64,000 nucleotides of DNA from Corynebacterium vitaeruminis DSM 20294. Its GTDB lineage: Bacteria; Actinomycetota; Actinomycetes; Mycobacteriales; Mycobacteriaceae. The notes under the pieces are model-generated. The model was given only the letters and a program-made list of their open reading frames with translations. It searched no databases and was not told the origin of the DNA. Made by a program: the position numbers and the translations under genes. Position 1 is the first letter of the stretch. Every line of letters starts with the position of its first letter. Below are positions 16,712-24,641 of the stretch, in pieces. The stretch spans positions 682,001 to 746,000 of the forward strand of contig NZ_CP004353.1 of assembly GCF_000550805.1 (NCBI RefSeq). The letters are read 5' to 3'.

Positions 16712-17788
16712 ATGAACAATCGAGGCGTTAGGGCTGGCGTTTTGCTGGCTACTCTCGCGTCCTCGCTGCTGTCACCTGCGATGGCGTGGGCAGCCGAAGC
16801 CCCGGCGCAGCCGGGCACGGTGCGCCCTGACAAGCAGGCGGTGGCACAGCCGGGCACGACCAAGACTGTGACCACGGGTACCACGGCTGAGAAGGACTCT
16901 GAGGCGACGAAGGAGCCAACCGAGGACAAGGAGTCCACCAAGGACACGAAGCCTGCTGTTGCGGAGAAGGACTCCGAGCAGGCAGGGGCTCCGGCTACCA
17001 AGCCAGCGACGAATGTGACTCCGGCTGTTGCGTCGTCTCCGGCGACGGCTTCGCAGTCGACCACTAAGACTCCGATGCAGGCGGACAAGGCGACGGTTTC
17101 TGAGACGACCACCTCGGTACGCGATGAGGTCGCCTCCCCGTCTGTGGAGGTCGAGACTCCGTCTGTGCGCACTGAGCATGCCGACGAGGTTGCTGCTTAC
17201 GAGTTGGCGACGGTCATCGACCAGGACGGCGACGTGCGCCAGGAAGTCCAGGACAAGCACACCCCGGATGCCGTTCGTGGTGATGATTCCGACTTGACGT
17301 TGGCCGATGTCCCTGACGTGGACGGCGATGGCCCTGATCCTGATCCGGGCACTGATCCTGCCGCTGCTCCGGGGATCACCTCGGTGTCCACCGGTGCGTC
17401 GATTGATACCGCGCAGGGCACGGGTGCGATCTCGTTCGAGTCCACCCTTGAGCAGACGGTCGTCAACGTTTCCGGCCAGCCGGTCGGGGATGCTCCCGCT
17501 GCTGAGCTGAGCGTGACTGTCGCAGGCCAGAACGTCACCGTCAACAACGGTGGCGTGGAGACCAGCTTCGTTGCTCCGGTGATCCCGGTCGAGGTCACCG
17601 ACGCTGTCAACCAGGCTGTGGAGTCTGTCGTCCCGGCAGATGTGCTTGATTCCGTGAATGCGGCAGTCAACCAGGCCAACGCGGACTTCAACCAGGCGGT
17701 GCAGGACACCCTGGCACAGACCCCGGATGGACAGAACGCAACCGATACGCCGCTTGGCCAGGTCACGACCTGGTTTGAAGCTCACTAA
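16712..17788 (+). CDS. Secreted low-complexity protein, first gene of the transfer operon
   Basis: The first 28 residues are a Sec signal peptide ending PAMAWAAEA. The next 150 residues are disordered, rich in threonine, lysine, glutamate and alanine, with no cysteines. The C-terminal part has a possible beta-rich segment (SFESTLEQTVVNVSGQ, ELSVTVAGQNVTVNNGG) and a final helical stretch (VNQAVESVVPADVLDSVNAA). I do not recognise a family. An AAGGAG ribosome site lies 9 bp before the ATG. As the first gene of the conjugation operon it may be a surface adhesin or a structural part spanning the thick envelope; this is inference. Confidence 0.75.
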   Translation: MNNRGVRAGVLLATLASSLLSPAMAWAAEAPAQPGTVRPDKQAVAQPGTTKTVTTGTTAEKDSEATKEPTEDKESTKDTKPAVAEKDSEQAGAPATKPATNVTPAVASSPATASQSTTKTPMQADKATVSETTTSVRDEVASPSVEVETPSVRTEHADEVAAYELATVIDQDGDVRQEVQDKHTPDAVRGDDSDLTLADVPDVDGDGPDPDPGTDPAAAPGITSVSTGASIDTAQGTGAISFESTLEQTVVNVSGQPVGDAPAAELSVTVAGQNVTVNNGGVETSFVAPVIPVEVTDAVNQAVESVVPADVLDSVNAAVNQANADFNQAVQDTLAQTPDGQNATDTPLGQVTTWFEAH

Positions 17789-17806
17789 GCACCAAAGGGG
17801 TTGAAC

Positions 17807-18445
17807 ATGGACTCGTGGTTTGACGAAGCAGAACAAAACCAGGCGGAGGAGCCTGCCGCGCCCAAGGCGGAAAAGCCCAAGCGTGAAAAGGCCACCTCCA
17901 CCAAGGTCAAGACTTCCACTGGCATCTCCGCATCTGCCTTGCAGGTGATGGGATTGCTGGGAGCACTGCTGTTGGTTGTGATTGCAGCCTCGCTGGTGCT
18001 CATGCGTGCGACCGGTGGCGATGATGCGGACTCGGCCACGGGTGCCACCTCAACCATGACGGTGGACCCTGCCGGGCAGATCGCTGTGGCCGGGCAGTGC
18101 GAACCAGAAGAAGGCGAAGTGCGCCTCTCGGTGGCTGATACGACCTTGCGCGGGACCATCTCGAAGTGGCAAACCGCCTATTACAGCGAAGATGCGGAGA
18201 CCGTCAAGCAACTGCTTGCCCCTGATTCCTGGATGCAAGACCAGGACTGGGCAACGATTTTGCCCGATGCCGCACCCGAGGGCTCGTCCTGGTGCGCGGT
18301 GATGGCCCCGGTTAAGGACGATTCGGTGGATGTGGATCTCATGGTCACCTTCGCCGATGGCTCCTCACAGACGTACCAACAAACCGTTTCCGGGGCTCAA
18401 AACGAGTCCGGGGAATGGCAGATCGTTGATATTACAACTCGATAA
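17807..18445 (+). CDS. Single-pass membrane protein of the transfer operon
   Basis: A cytoplasmic N terminus of about 45 residues (acidic then lysine-rich) precedes one membrane helix (residues about 46-66, GLLGALLLVVIAASLVLM). An extracytoplasmic domain of some 140 residues follows with two cysteines (GQCEPEE and SWCAVM). The topology and fold type (WQTAYYSEDAETVKQLL) recall VirB8/TcpC-like NTF2-fold conjugation proteins, but I cannot confirm this. AAAGGGG lies 6 bp before ATG 17807, which decides the start over the TTG at 17801. It is 18 bp downstream of the previous gene. Confidence 0.75.
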   Translation: MDSWFDEAEQNQAEEPAAPKAEKPKREKATSTKVKTSTGISASALQVMGLLGALLLVVIAASLVLMRATGGDDADSATGATSTMTVDPAGQIAVAGQCEPEEGEVRLSVADTTLRGTISKWQTAYYSEDAETVKQLLAPDSWMQDQDWATILPDAAPEGSSWCAVMAPVKDDSVDVDLMVTFADGSSQTYQQTVSGAQNESGEWQIVDITTR

Positions 18446-18457
18446 GGACGGTCCTCG

Positions 18458-20107
18458 ATGAAGAATCTCATTGGACTGGCAGCTTTGACAGCGATGGCCT
18501 CGACCATCGTCGTTGTCCCCTCAGCAGCTGCCGAGGATGCCCCAGAGCGTGCCTGCCCTGGTGTGCAGCTGGTGATTGTCAACGATGCCAGCGACTCCAC
18601 TTTGGGCAATGTTGATGCGGGTTTCCTCGCCGAGGTCACTGACCCCATTTTGGAGGCTGCCAACGACGACACCACGGCAGCAGTGGACGCAGGCTTTACC
18701 GCGCCCACACCGACCGCGACGGCCACTGCCGACGCGGGTTCTGGTTCCTGGAAGCCGGATGTGTGGGGCACGCAGTCTGCCACTACGTCGGCAACCTCAA
18801 CGGTTGCGACCCCCACCTCGCAGGCTCCAGCAACCGAGACTGACTCAGACGATAGCAGCGTGAATGTGGGGCGCACGGTGATTTCGGTGGCCTCGACCAA
18901 AGACACCCGCGCCTATATCCCTGGGGTGACCGGCCCGGATACCACTCCCGCTTATGAGGAGTCGATCCAGCAGGCCGTCGATGATACCGAGTCGGTGTTG
19001 GCTGAGATTTCCGAGCAGTGCCCTGATACCAAGGTCAGCCTGTTGGGTGTGGGCCAGGGCGCGCAGGCCGTCTCGATTGTCTCGAAGAAAATTGGCGCAG
19101 GGGATCTGATTGATTCCTCCAAGGTTATTGGCGTGGCCATGTTCGCTGATCCCTCGCGCGCTGCCGACCAGCCGGTGGTGGCTAACGGTGCGTCTGCTCC
19201 TGCTGGTGCCTCCCAGAATTGGGATGTGACCCCAGCAAGCGGTGCTGGTGTGGCAACGGTGACCGGGCAGACGGTTGGCGCTGATTCGGGCACTTACGGA
19301 AAGCTGGCTGATCGCGCGGTGTCCTGGTGTGCGACCGGAGATGTGGCGTGCTCGCTGGCAAGCGATACCCCACTGGGCCGACTGGTGTCCAACGGCATGG
19401 AGGCAACCGCAGGCAAGGCCCCGGAGGCTCAACTGGCTTATGTCACCGATACCCTTGGCCCAGCCGTCGTACTGGCGAGTGTTGAGACTCTGGCCGAAGA
19501 TGTGCAGTTCGGCGATGGTGGGTTTAGTTTCAAGGCGGCTAGCAGCCCGAGCCAAACCCTCATTGGACGCATTGCCACCGAGTCGGCGGCCCCGGTGGAT
19601 CAAACAGAGATGCAGCAGCGTCTCGTCAGCGCTGGTATGCAGATTGGTGGCATGGCCTTGGCTGCCGGCGTCACGGTCGCTAAGGAAGTCGTCAAGCCCG
19701 AGAACATCGCCCAGATCGCAGCAGCGAGTGCTATTTCGCCTGCCGCTGGTGCTGGCGCTGCCTTGCTGATTGCGTCGAGTGCTGCCACGGATCTAGTCAA
19801 CGAGCGCACGCTGACCACGGGTGCTCGTCGCCTGGCCTCGGAGGCGCAAGCAGTCGGCATTGACGACGACGGGCTTGCCCAGGCTGCCGTCCAGGCGGCG
19901 GTGGGTTCGCAGGTCTCGAAGTCCGCAGGTGCCTATGACTCCGCAGGCATGACGGCCTCGGGCCAGTCGGCGGCAGAAGCAACCACCTCCTGGCTGGCCG
20001 ACGTGGTCGGCGCTGAGCTCGGCAAGAACCTGTCGACGGGCACTGTGCAGCAGGCCAGCACGTTTGATTCGAATGCGATTGCAGCCGCAATGAAGGACTT
20101 GGCATGA
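18458..20107 (+). CDS. Cutinase-like secreted protein with the catalytic serine replaced
   Basis: A Sec signal peptide (about residues 1-25, ending SAAAEDA) is followed by a cutinase-type alpha/beta-hydrolase domain: RACPGVQLVIVNDAS at the start, CPDTKVSLLGVGQGAQA near residue 190, and RAVSWCATGDVAC near 288. In active cutinases the nucleophile motif is GYSQG; here it reads GVGQG, so serine is glycine. The final 200 residues are an alanine-rich helical extension, perhaps with a hydrophobic segment (AGAGAALLIASSAATDL). The protein is probably a non-catalytic envelope component or binder. It overlaps the next gene by 4 bp (ATGA). Confidence 0.75.
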   Translation: MKNLIGLAALTAMASTIVVVPSAAAEDAPERACPGVQLVIVNDASDSTLGNVDAGFLAEVTDPILEAANDDTTAAVDAGFTAPTPTATATADAGSGSWKPDVWGTQSATTSATSTVATPTSQAPATETDSDDSSVNVGRTVISVASTKDTRAYIPGVTGPDTTPAYEESIQQAVDDTESVLAEISEQCPDTKVSLLGVGQGAQAVSIVSKKIGAGDLIDSSKVIGVAMFADPSRAADQPVVANGASAPAGASQNWDVTPASGAGVATVTGQTVGADSGTYGKLADRAVSWCATGDVACSLASDTPLGRLVSNGMEATAGKAPEAQLAYVTDTLGPAVVLASVETLAEDVQFGDGGFSFKAASSPSQTLIGRIATESAAPVDQTEMQQRLVSAGMQIGGMALAAGVTVAKEVVKPENIAQIAAASAISPAAGAGAALLIASSAATDLVNERTLTTGARRLASEAQAVGIDDDGLAQAAVQAAVGSQVSKSAGAYDSAGMTASGQSAAEATTSWLADVVGAELGKNLSTGTVQQASTFDSNAIAAAMKDLA

Positions 20108-20805
20108 GCACGGTAGACCGCGACACCGAGAAGATCCCGTTGCGTCCTCCGAGGCCAGACGACGAGTCCCATCTTTCCCCGCCATGGGAGATGGACGAGT
20201 CGCTCCTATTCCCGCCACGGAAGATCTCAGCCACGGCGAAGGGCTTCCTCCCGGTTGCTCACCAGCAGCTGGCAGACCCAGCAGAGCGCGCGCCGATTGC
20301 GTGGGCAGTCGGAGCCCACGGTGGGGCAGGGGCAAGCACACTTGCGAGTGTGGTTGCGCCGATGGCTGATGCTGGTGGGCAGTGGCCGGCCTATGACCAA
20401 CACCGCTATTGCGTGGTCGTGTGCCGCTCGACCTGGACGGGCCTGGATGCCGCACACTCGGCCGTCTTGCAGTCGCAAGCAGGTGATACCGGTGGTTGCG
20501 AGGTCTTAGGTGTGGTGATCATCGCGGACGCTCCTGGGCGCACCCCGAAGCCGTTGGTGCAGCGAGAAAAGGTGCTTGAGGATCTCACCCACGTATGGCG
20601 AGTGCCCTACCTGCCAGACTTCCGGGTGACTGCCCCCGACAAGCTCGCAGTATGGACTCCCGCAGCAACGACAGATCATGAGCGCAAGCGTGGCCTGAGA
20701 AAAGCACCAGCGACCGACGAAGTCGCAGCAGCCATCGCAGAGCTGGGTCACGAAATCTTCCAAGCCGCGTTTGCGGCTCACACCAAGAACGAAAAGGACT
20801 CCTGA
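20104..20805 (+). CDS. DUF6668-like protein with ParA/MinD-type P-loop
   Basis: The core has a deviant Walker A motif, GAHGGAGASTLA (about residues 69-80), followed by strands typical of a ParA/MinD-like fold (YCVVVCRSTWTGLDAA, VLGVVIIADAPGRTPKPL). The N terminus is proline-rich and disordered. Proteins of this kind, often called DUF6668, are found in actinobacterial conjugation operons; a role in placing or assembling the machine is plausible but unproven. It starts by overlapping the pseudo-cutinase stop and ends 1 bp before the next start. Confidence 0.7.
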   Translation: MSTVDRDTEKIPLRPPRPDDESHLSPPWEMDESLLFPPRKISATAKGFLPVAHQQLADPAERAPIAWAVGAHGGAGASTLASVVAPMADAGGQWPAYDQHRYCVVVCRSTWTGLDAAHSAVLQSQAGDTGGCEVLGVVIIADAPGRTPKPLVQREKVLEDLTHVWRVPYLPDFRVTAPDKLAVWTPAATTDHERKRGLRKAPATDEVAAAIAELGHEIFQAAFAAHTKNEKDS

Positions 20806-20806
20806 C

Positions 20807-21085
20807 ATGAACCTCAACCCTGTTTACTTCCTGGCACAGATGCCTGGACAAAACATCCAGCCGCAAGCACCAGGCGAGTTTGCCTCGAAGTTCGACAACA
20901 TCTTGAACCTGGCTATGTATATCGGCATTGCCATTGCGATTATCGGCGTGATCGTCGCCGGTGCGTCTATGGTGATCTCGCGCCAGCAGGGCTCAAGTGA
21001 GGAGGCCACCTCGATGGCACTGCGCATCGGCATTGGCTCCATGATCATCGGAGCCGCGGGAACGATTGTGGCAGCCATGCTATGA
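20807..21085 (+). CDS. VirB2/TrbC-like small membrane protein 1
   Basis: 92 residues with two membrane helices: ILNLAMYIGIAIAIIGVIVAG and a C-terminal IGSMIIGAAGTIVAAML. Between them is a short polar loop (SRQQGSSEEAT). Size, topology and position upstream of the TrbL-like gene fit the pilin-like VirB2/TrbC subunit of type IV secretion. No obvious signal-peptide cleavage site. It overlaps the following gene by 4 bp. Confidence 0.7.
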   Translation: MNLNPVYFLAQMPGQNIQPQAPGEFASKFDNILNLAMYIGIAIAIIGVIVAGASMVISRQQGSSEEATSMALRIGIGSMIIGAAGTIVAAML

Positions 21086-21360
21086 GCGCGTTCATCACGG
21101 CTCAGGGGCCGCCTACCTCGACCTGGGTACCACCGGACTCGGTGGTCTCCGCCATCGGTGAATGGCTGTCTTTTGCCAGTTACATCGTGTTAGGCCTTTC
21201 CATCCTGGCGGTGATTATCTTCGGCGCAATTATGGTCCTCGACCGTGATCGTGGTGAGCCGGTCAGCGCCATAGCCCCTGCCGTGCGAGCGTTCCAGATC
21301 GCCCTGGGCGTGATGGTCATTTCGAGTGCTAGCAGTCTGGCTGCCTGGCTGGCGTCCTAA
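21082..21360 (+). CDS. VirB2/TrbC-like small membrane protein 2
   Basis: Also 92 residues with two helices (SFASYIVLGLSILAVIIFGAIMVL and FQIALGVMVISSASSLAAWLAS) joined by a charged loop DRDRGEPVS. It has the same length and topology as the preceding protein but little identity, so the two may be distant paralogues forming a mixed pore or pilus base. It starts within the stop of the previous gene (ATGA). Confidence 0.65.
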   Translation: MSAFITAQGPPTSTWVPPDSVVSAIGEWLSFASYIVLGLSILAVIIFGAIMVLDRDRGEPVSAIAPAVRAFQIALGVMVISSASSLAAWLAS

Positions 21361-21390
21361 TCCAAACCTCAAACAAGGAAATATCCCCTC

Positions 21391-22026
21391 ATGAATCGCC
21401 CCCTCTCTCTAATCGCCAGCGTCCTGGCAGCGGGTGCACTGCTGGTCGGCTGCTCGTCCGACAACGGCAGTGACACGTTGTCCTCGCAGGTGCAGGATGC
21501 TTACGACCTGACCACTGCCCCTGGGCGCACCACGTGGACGGTGGGGCCTGCTGGCTTGCAATATCCGGTCTCGACGACCTCGGGGCCGTTTAACCACGAC
21601 TCGGTGCCCAGTGGCTTTGAGGCCTCACCGCAAGGTGCGGTCGTGGCAGCGATTACGACGCAGGTTTTTGTCGCCGGTGCCGACGACGAGACGTGGCCAG
21701 AAGTCTCCCAAACTCTGCTTGAGCCAGGCGCTGGCCGTGACCAGTGGGCTCAAGCCCGCGCCCTGGTCAGCGTCAACGGCACACTGGATAACCCACCTGT
21801 GTTTCGGGGATTCAAGATCGCCTCCTATGACCCGAATGAAGCGGTGGTGACCTTGGCAGTCGAGTATCCGGGAAACACCTTGGCAGCGATGCCAGTGCAG
21901 CTATCGCACAGCAGTGGTGACTGGAAGGTGGTTTTGCCCACCCAGGATGAGGCGGTCGATCTCACAGCAATTACCGATACCCAGTTGGCGACGGATTTCG
22001 TGGCCTATGGCCCGAAGGAGGCCTAA
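21391..22026 (+). CDS. Lipoprotein of the transfer operon
   Basis: Signal peptide with lipobox LVGC (cysteine near residue 21). The mature part of 190 residues contains GPFNHDSVPSGFEASPQGAV, a motif shared with the next gene (GP...GVPAGFAHSPQGA), so the two proteins share a homologous domain. Such paired lipoproteins and membrane proteins are found with actinobacterial type IV systems. It lies on the outside of the membrane and may stabilise the channel. Ribosome site AAGGAA is 8 bp before ATG 21391. Confidence 0.75.
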   Translation: MNRPLSLIASVLAAGALLVGCSSDNGSDTLSSQVQDAYDLTTAPGRTTWTVGPAGLQYPVSTTSGPFNHDSVPSGFEASPQGAVVAAITTQVFVAGADDETWPEVSQTLLEPGAGRDQWAQARALVSVNGTLDNPPVFRGFKIASYDPNEAVVTLAVEYPGNTLAAMPVQLSHSSGDWKVVLPTQDEAVDLTAITDTQLATDFVAYGPKEA

Positions 22027-22032
22027 GAAGAA

Positions 22033-22959
22033 ATGAGCAAGAATCAAAGCTCGCGCACGTGGCTGATCGCAGCCGTCGCAGCCCTGGTTGTCGTCGCCAT
22101 TGTTGCAGTTGTCGTACTGACTCGCTCTGGTGATAACAGCGATAATCCCCAGGCGCAGTCGCCCTCGACGAGTGCGCCTGCCACGTCGGGTACATCCGCC
22201 GCATCGGAGACGAATTATCCAGGTGCGATGGTCGGTAATACCCAACGCACGTGGCCAGACCCTTCCGGTTTGATTGACGACTCCGCTCACGCGACACCGG
22301 GCACGTGGTCAGTTGATTTCGCTTTTCAGCGGCCTGTGTGGACACCCATTAACCATGACGGAGACCTGCCGAGCAAAGGCGACCTCGTCGATGGGGGATT
22401 CGAGCAGTGCTCGACGGGAAACGTGGTGCTTGGCGGATCCACTACACAGCAGTACGTGAATGGACGCTACCTCGTCGTGAACTCTGAGGCAGGGCCATCG
22501 CGAATGAACAACGGAGTCCCAGCAGGCTTCGCACACTCACCACAAGGTGCCATCGCCCTTGCCCTGAACGCAGCAGCATACGGCGTTGGCGGCCTTGGAG
22601 ATGGCATTGGCGAGGAGATCGACAAGGCCTGGTGGTCAACCTACGAGACCCTGCAAGAAGATCGTGAATTTCGAGGCCTGAATAAGCCAACCTACGACCA
22701 CACCAAGAATCGCCCCCGACTGCTTCCAGCACCTGGCTATTACGAGGTAACGCAGTGCAACGAGAATGTCGTCGTTGTCGAGGTCGGACATGATTTCAGA
22801 ATGACCGGCGATGGCGGCATCAAGGTCGCGATTCCTGTGTACTGGCGCAATGGCGATTGGGTGCCGGACTTGTCCGGCCAAGCTGGAGTCACCTTTGATC
22901 GCGGTGGAACTTTTGACCCCGACAACCCAGCACCGCTGAATGAGGTGCATTACCAGTGA
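22033..22959 (+). CDS. Membrane-anchored protein with domain shared with the preceding lipoprotein
   Basis: An N-terminal membrane helix (WLIAAVAALVVVAIVAVVVL) is followed by a serine/threonine-rich linker and an extracytoplasmic domain of about 240 residues. It has two or three cysteines (FEQCSTG, VTQCNEN). It resembles the proteins called DUF8175 in actinobacterial conjugative elements, and shares a VPxGFxxSPQGA motif with the upstream lipoprotein. Six bp separate it from that gene, and its stop overlaps the GTG of the next. Confidence 0.7.
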   Translation: MSKNQSSRTWLIAAVAALVVVAIVAVVVLTRSGDNSDNPQAQSPSTSAPATSGTSAASETNYPGAMVGNTQRTWPDPSGLIDDSAHATPGTWSVDFAFQRPVWTPINHDGDLPSKGDLVDGGFEQCSTGNVVLGGSTTQQYVNGRYLVVNSEAGPSRMNNGVPAGFAHSPQGAIALALNAAAYGVGGLGDGIGEEIDKAWWSTYETLQEDREFRGLNKPTYDHTKNRPRLLPAPGYYEVTQCNENVVVVEVGHDFRMTGDGGIKVAIPVYWRNGDWVPDLSGQAGVTFDRGGTFDPDNPAPLNEVHYQ

Positions 22960-24632
22960 TCGCCGTATTTCGAACAGCAGCCTCGCGGTGGGTGACGGCA
23001 GCTGTCGTTGCACTAGTAACTCTCGTTCTGGTGGCCACGCCCGCGCTCGCGCAGGATTCCACAGACACCGACAAGAACATTCTGGAGCGTGGCTATGACG
23101 AGTGCGTCTCCATTGAAGATGAACGTGGCGTTCTAAGCCAGCTTGTCGAGGATGGGCTCATTACCGAAGCCGAAAAGGATGAGGCCGCTGGCCTGTATAG
23201 GTACGATGCCGACAAGGTTGCAAAGATCCGAGAAGCCCATCAGGAGCGATGGGATGAGATCCTCGCCCACCACCAGGAAAATCGTGGTCTCGGTGCGTCA
23301 CTGGGACGTTTCGGACTAAAGACAGCTTGTGTCATTAGTTCGCCACTTAATGGTGCAGCGGTTGCGTTCAATGAGTCCGCGTTTTGGAATGACCCGATTG
23401 GTAAGTTCGTGAAGTCCGTCCTGGAGGGCAACACACAAGCACTCGAGACGGCCATGACGTTCTGGATGGACTACTCAACCTCCAGCGTGGACGTTTCTGC
23501 CAACACCCAGGGCGTGAAAAACATCGTCATGGGCCTGTCGGGATTCGCACTGATGGCCTCATTCATCATCGGCGGTTGGCGACTAGTTTCATCCAGGCGG
23601 GGCGGGCTCCAAGAGGGCATGACTGATATTAACGACAACATGCTGCGATGGTTGGTCTTCTCCATCGCGGTGCCCGCGATGTTTCCTGGTGCGATGGTGG
23701 CCAGTGACGCACTCGCGGATGCCATCATGGAGCAATTCGGCGGCGGGGTAGACAACATCGTCAATCTCGGCGGGCTCGAAGATACCGAGTTTGGACCCAT
23801 CGCCATGCTGATTCTGGCTGGTGTCATGCTCATTGGCAGCGTCGTGCAGATCCTCGCCCTGGTCACCCGTGTTCTGATCGCACCGATTGCTGCTGGCCTT
23901 ACTCCGCTTTTTGCTGCGTTGTCGTTTACGGAGGCAGGCAAGCAGGGGCTGAATCACTTGGTCAGCTTCCTGATTGCAGCGCTGGCGTTCAAGCCTGTCT
24001 CAGCACTGCTGTATGCGGTTGTGCTGTGGAATGTTGGCCAGGGCGGCGACATTGGTGTATCCGGTGGCGTGGTGAATGCTCTCATGATTGGGCTGGCAGG
24101 CTTTGCTGCCCCCGCCCTGGTGCGCGCGATTGTCCCGGTCGTTGCACAGGCAGGAGGCGGCGGGAGCGCCCCGATGCTGGCAGGGGCAGCGGGTGTCGTC
24201 GGCGGGCTTGCCGGGGCAGCCGGTGGCGTGCTGAGCACCGCTGGCCGGGCGGTGGCTGGCACGGGCAAGAGTGCTACCGGAACGGGCGCACAAACCACCA
24301 CGAGTGCAGCAACAGGAACAAGCACCACGACGGGTGGCGGGGTCGCAGCACGTGCGACCGGTGGCGGTGGGGCAGCGTCGACGAGCACGGCCTCCCAGCC
24401 CTCGGGTGCAAGTGGTTCCCCCTCGATGCGCAGCAGGATGGCCGCAGGCGCGGGCGCGGCGGCGCGTGGTGTCCGTCGCGGGGCTGGCGCAACGCTGACG
24501 GGTGCAGGAAAGCTCTCTCAGGGGACTGCCAAAGTAGCCTCCGCATCTGGGCAGGCAGGCCGTCACGTTCAGGGCATCTTCGATGACTCGATTGGAACGC
24601 CGGGCGGTTACGCCGGGCAGGTTCACCGATAG
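22956..24632 (+). CDS. TrbL/VirB6-like polytopic membrane protein
   Basis: A GTG start overlaps the preceding stop (GTGA). A signal peptide (ending TPALAQDS) precedes an extracellular domain of about 150 residues with two cysteines, then five or so membrane helices between residues 185 and 395 (for example GLSGFALMASFIIGGWRL, LILAGVMLIGSVVQILALV). The last 150 residues are glycine-, threonine- and alanine-rich with repeats of TTxG and a basic end. This is the layout of TrbL/VirB6, the inner-membrane channel part of conjugation systems. Gram-positive versions often have such long flexible tails. Confidence 0.82.
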   Translation: MIAVFRTAASRWVTAAVVALVTLVLVATPALAQDSTDTDKNILERGYDECVSIEDERGVLSQLVEDGLITEAEKDEAAGLYRYDADKVAKIREAHQERWDEILAHHQENRGLGASLGRFGLKTACVISSPLNGAAVAFNESAFWNDPIGKFVKSVLEGNTQALETAMTFWMDYSTSSVDVSANTQGVKNIVMGLSGFALMASFIIGGWRLVSSRRGGLQEGMTDINDNMLRWLVFSIAVPAMFPGAMVASDALADAIMEQFGGGVDNIVNLGGLEDTEFGPIAMLILAGVMLIGSVVQILALVTRVLIAPIAAGLTPLFAALSFTEAGKQGLNHLVSFLIAALAFKPVSALLYAVVLWNVGQGGDIGVSGGVVNALMIGLAGFAAPALVRAIVPVVAQAGGGGSAPMLAGAAGVVGGLAGAAGGVLSTAGRAVAGTGKSATGTGAQTTTSAATGTSTTTGGGVAARATGGGGAASTSTASQPSGASGSPSMRSRMAAGAGAAARGVRRGAGATLTGAGKLSQGTAKVASASGQAGRHVQGIFDDSIGTPGGYAGQVHR

Positions 24633-24641
24633 GAACAGATC

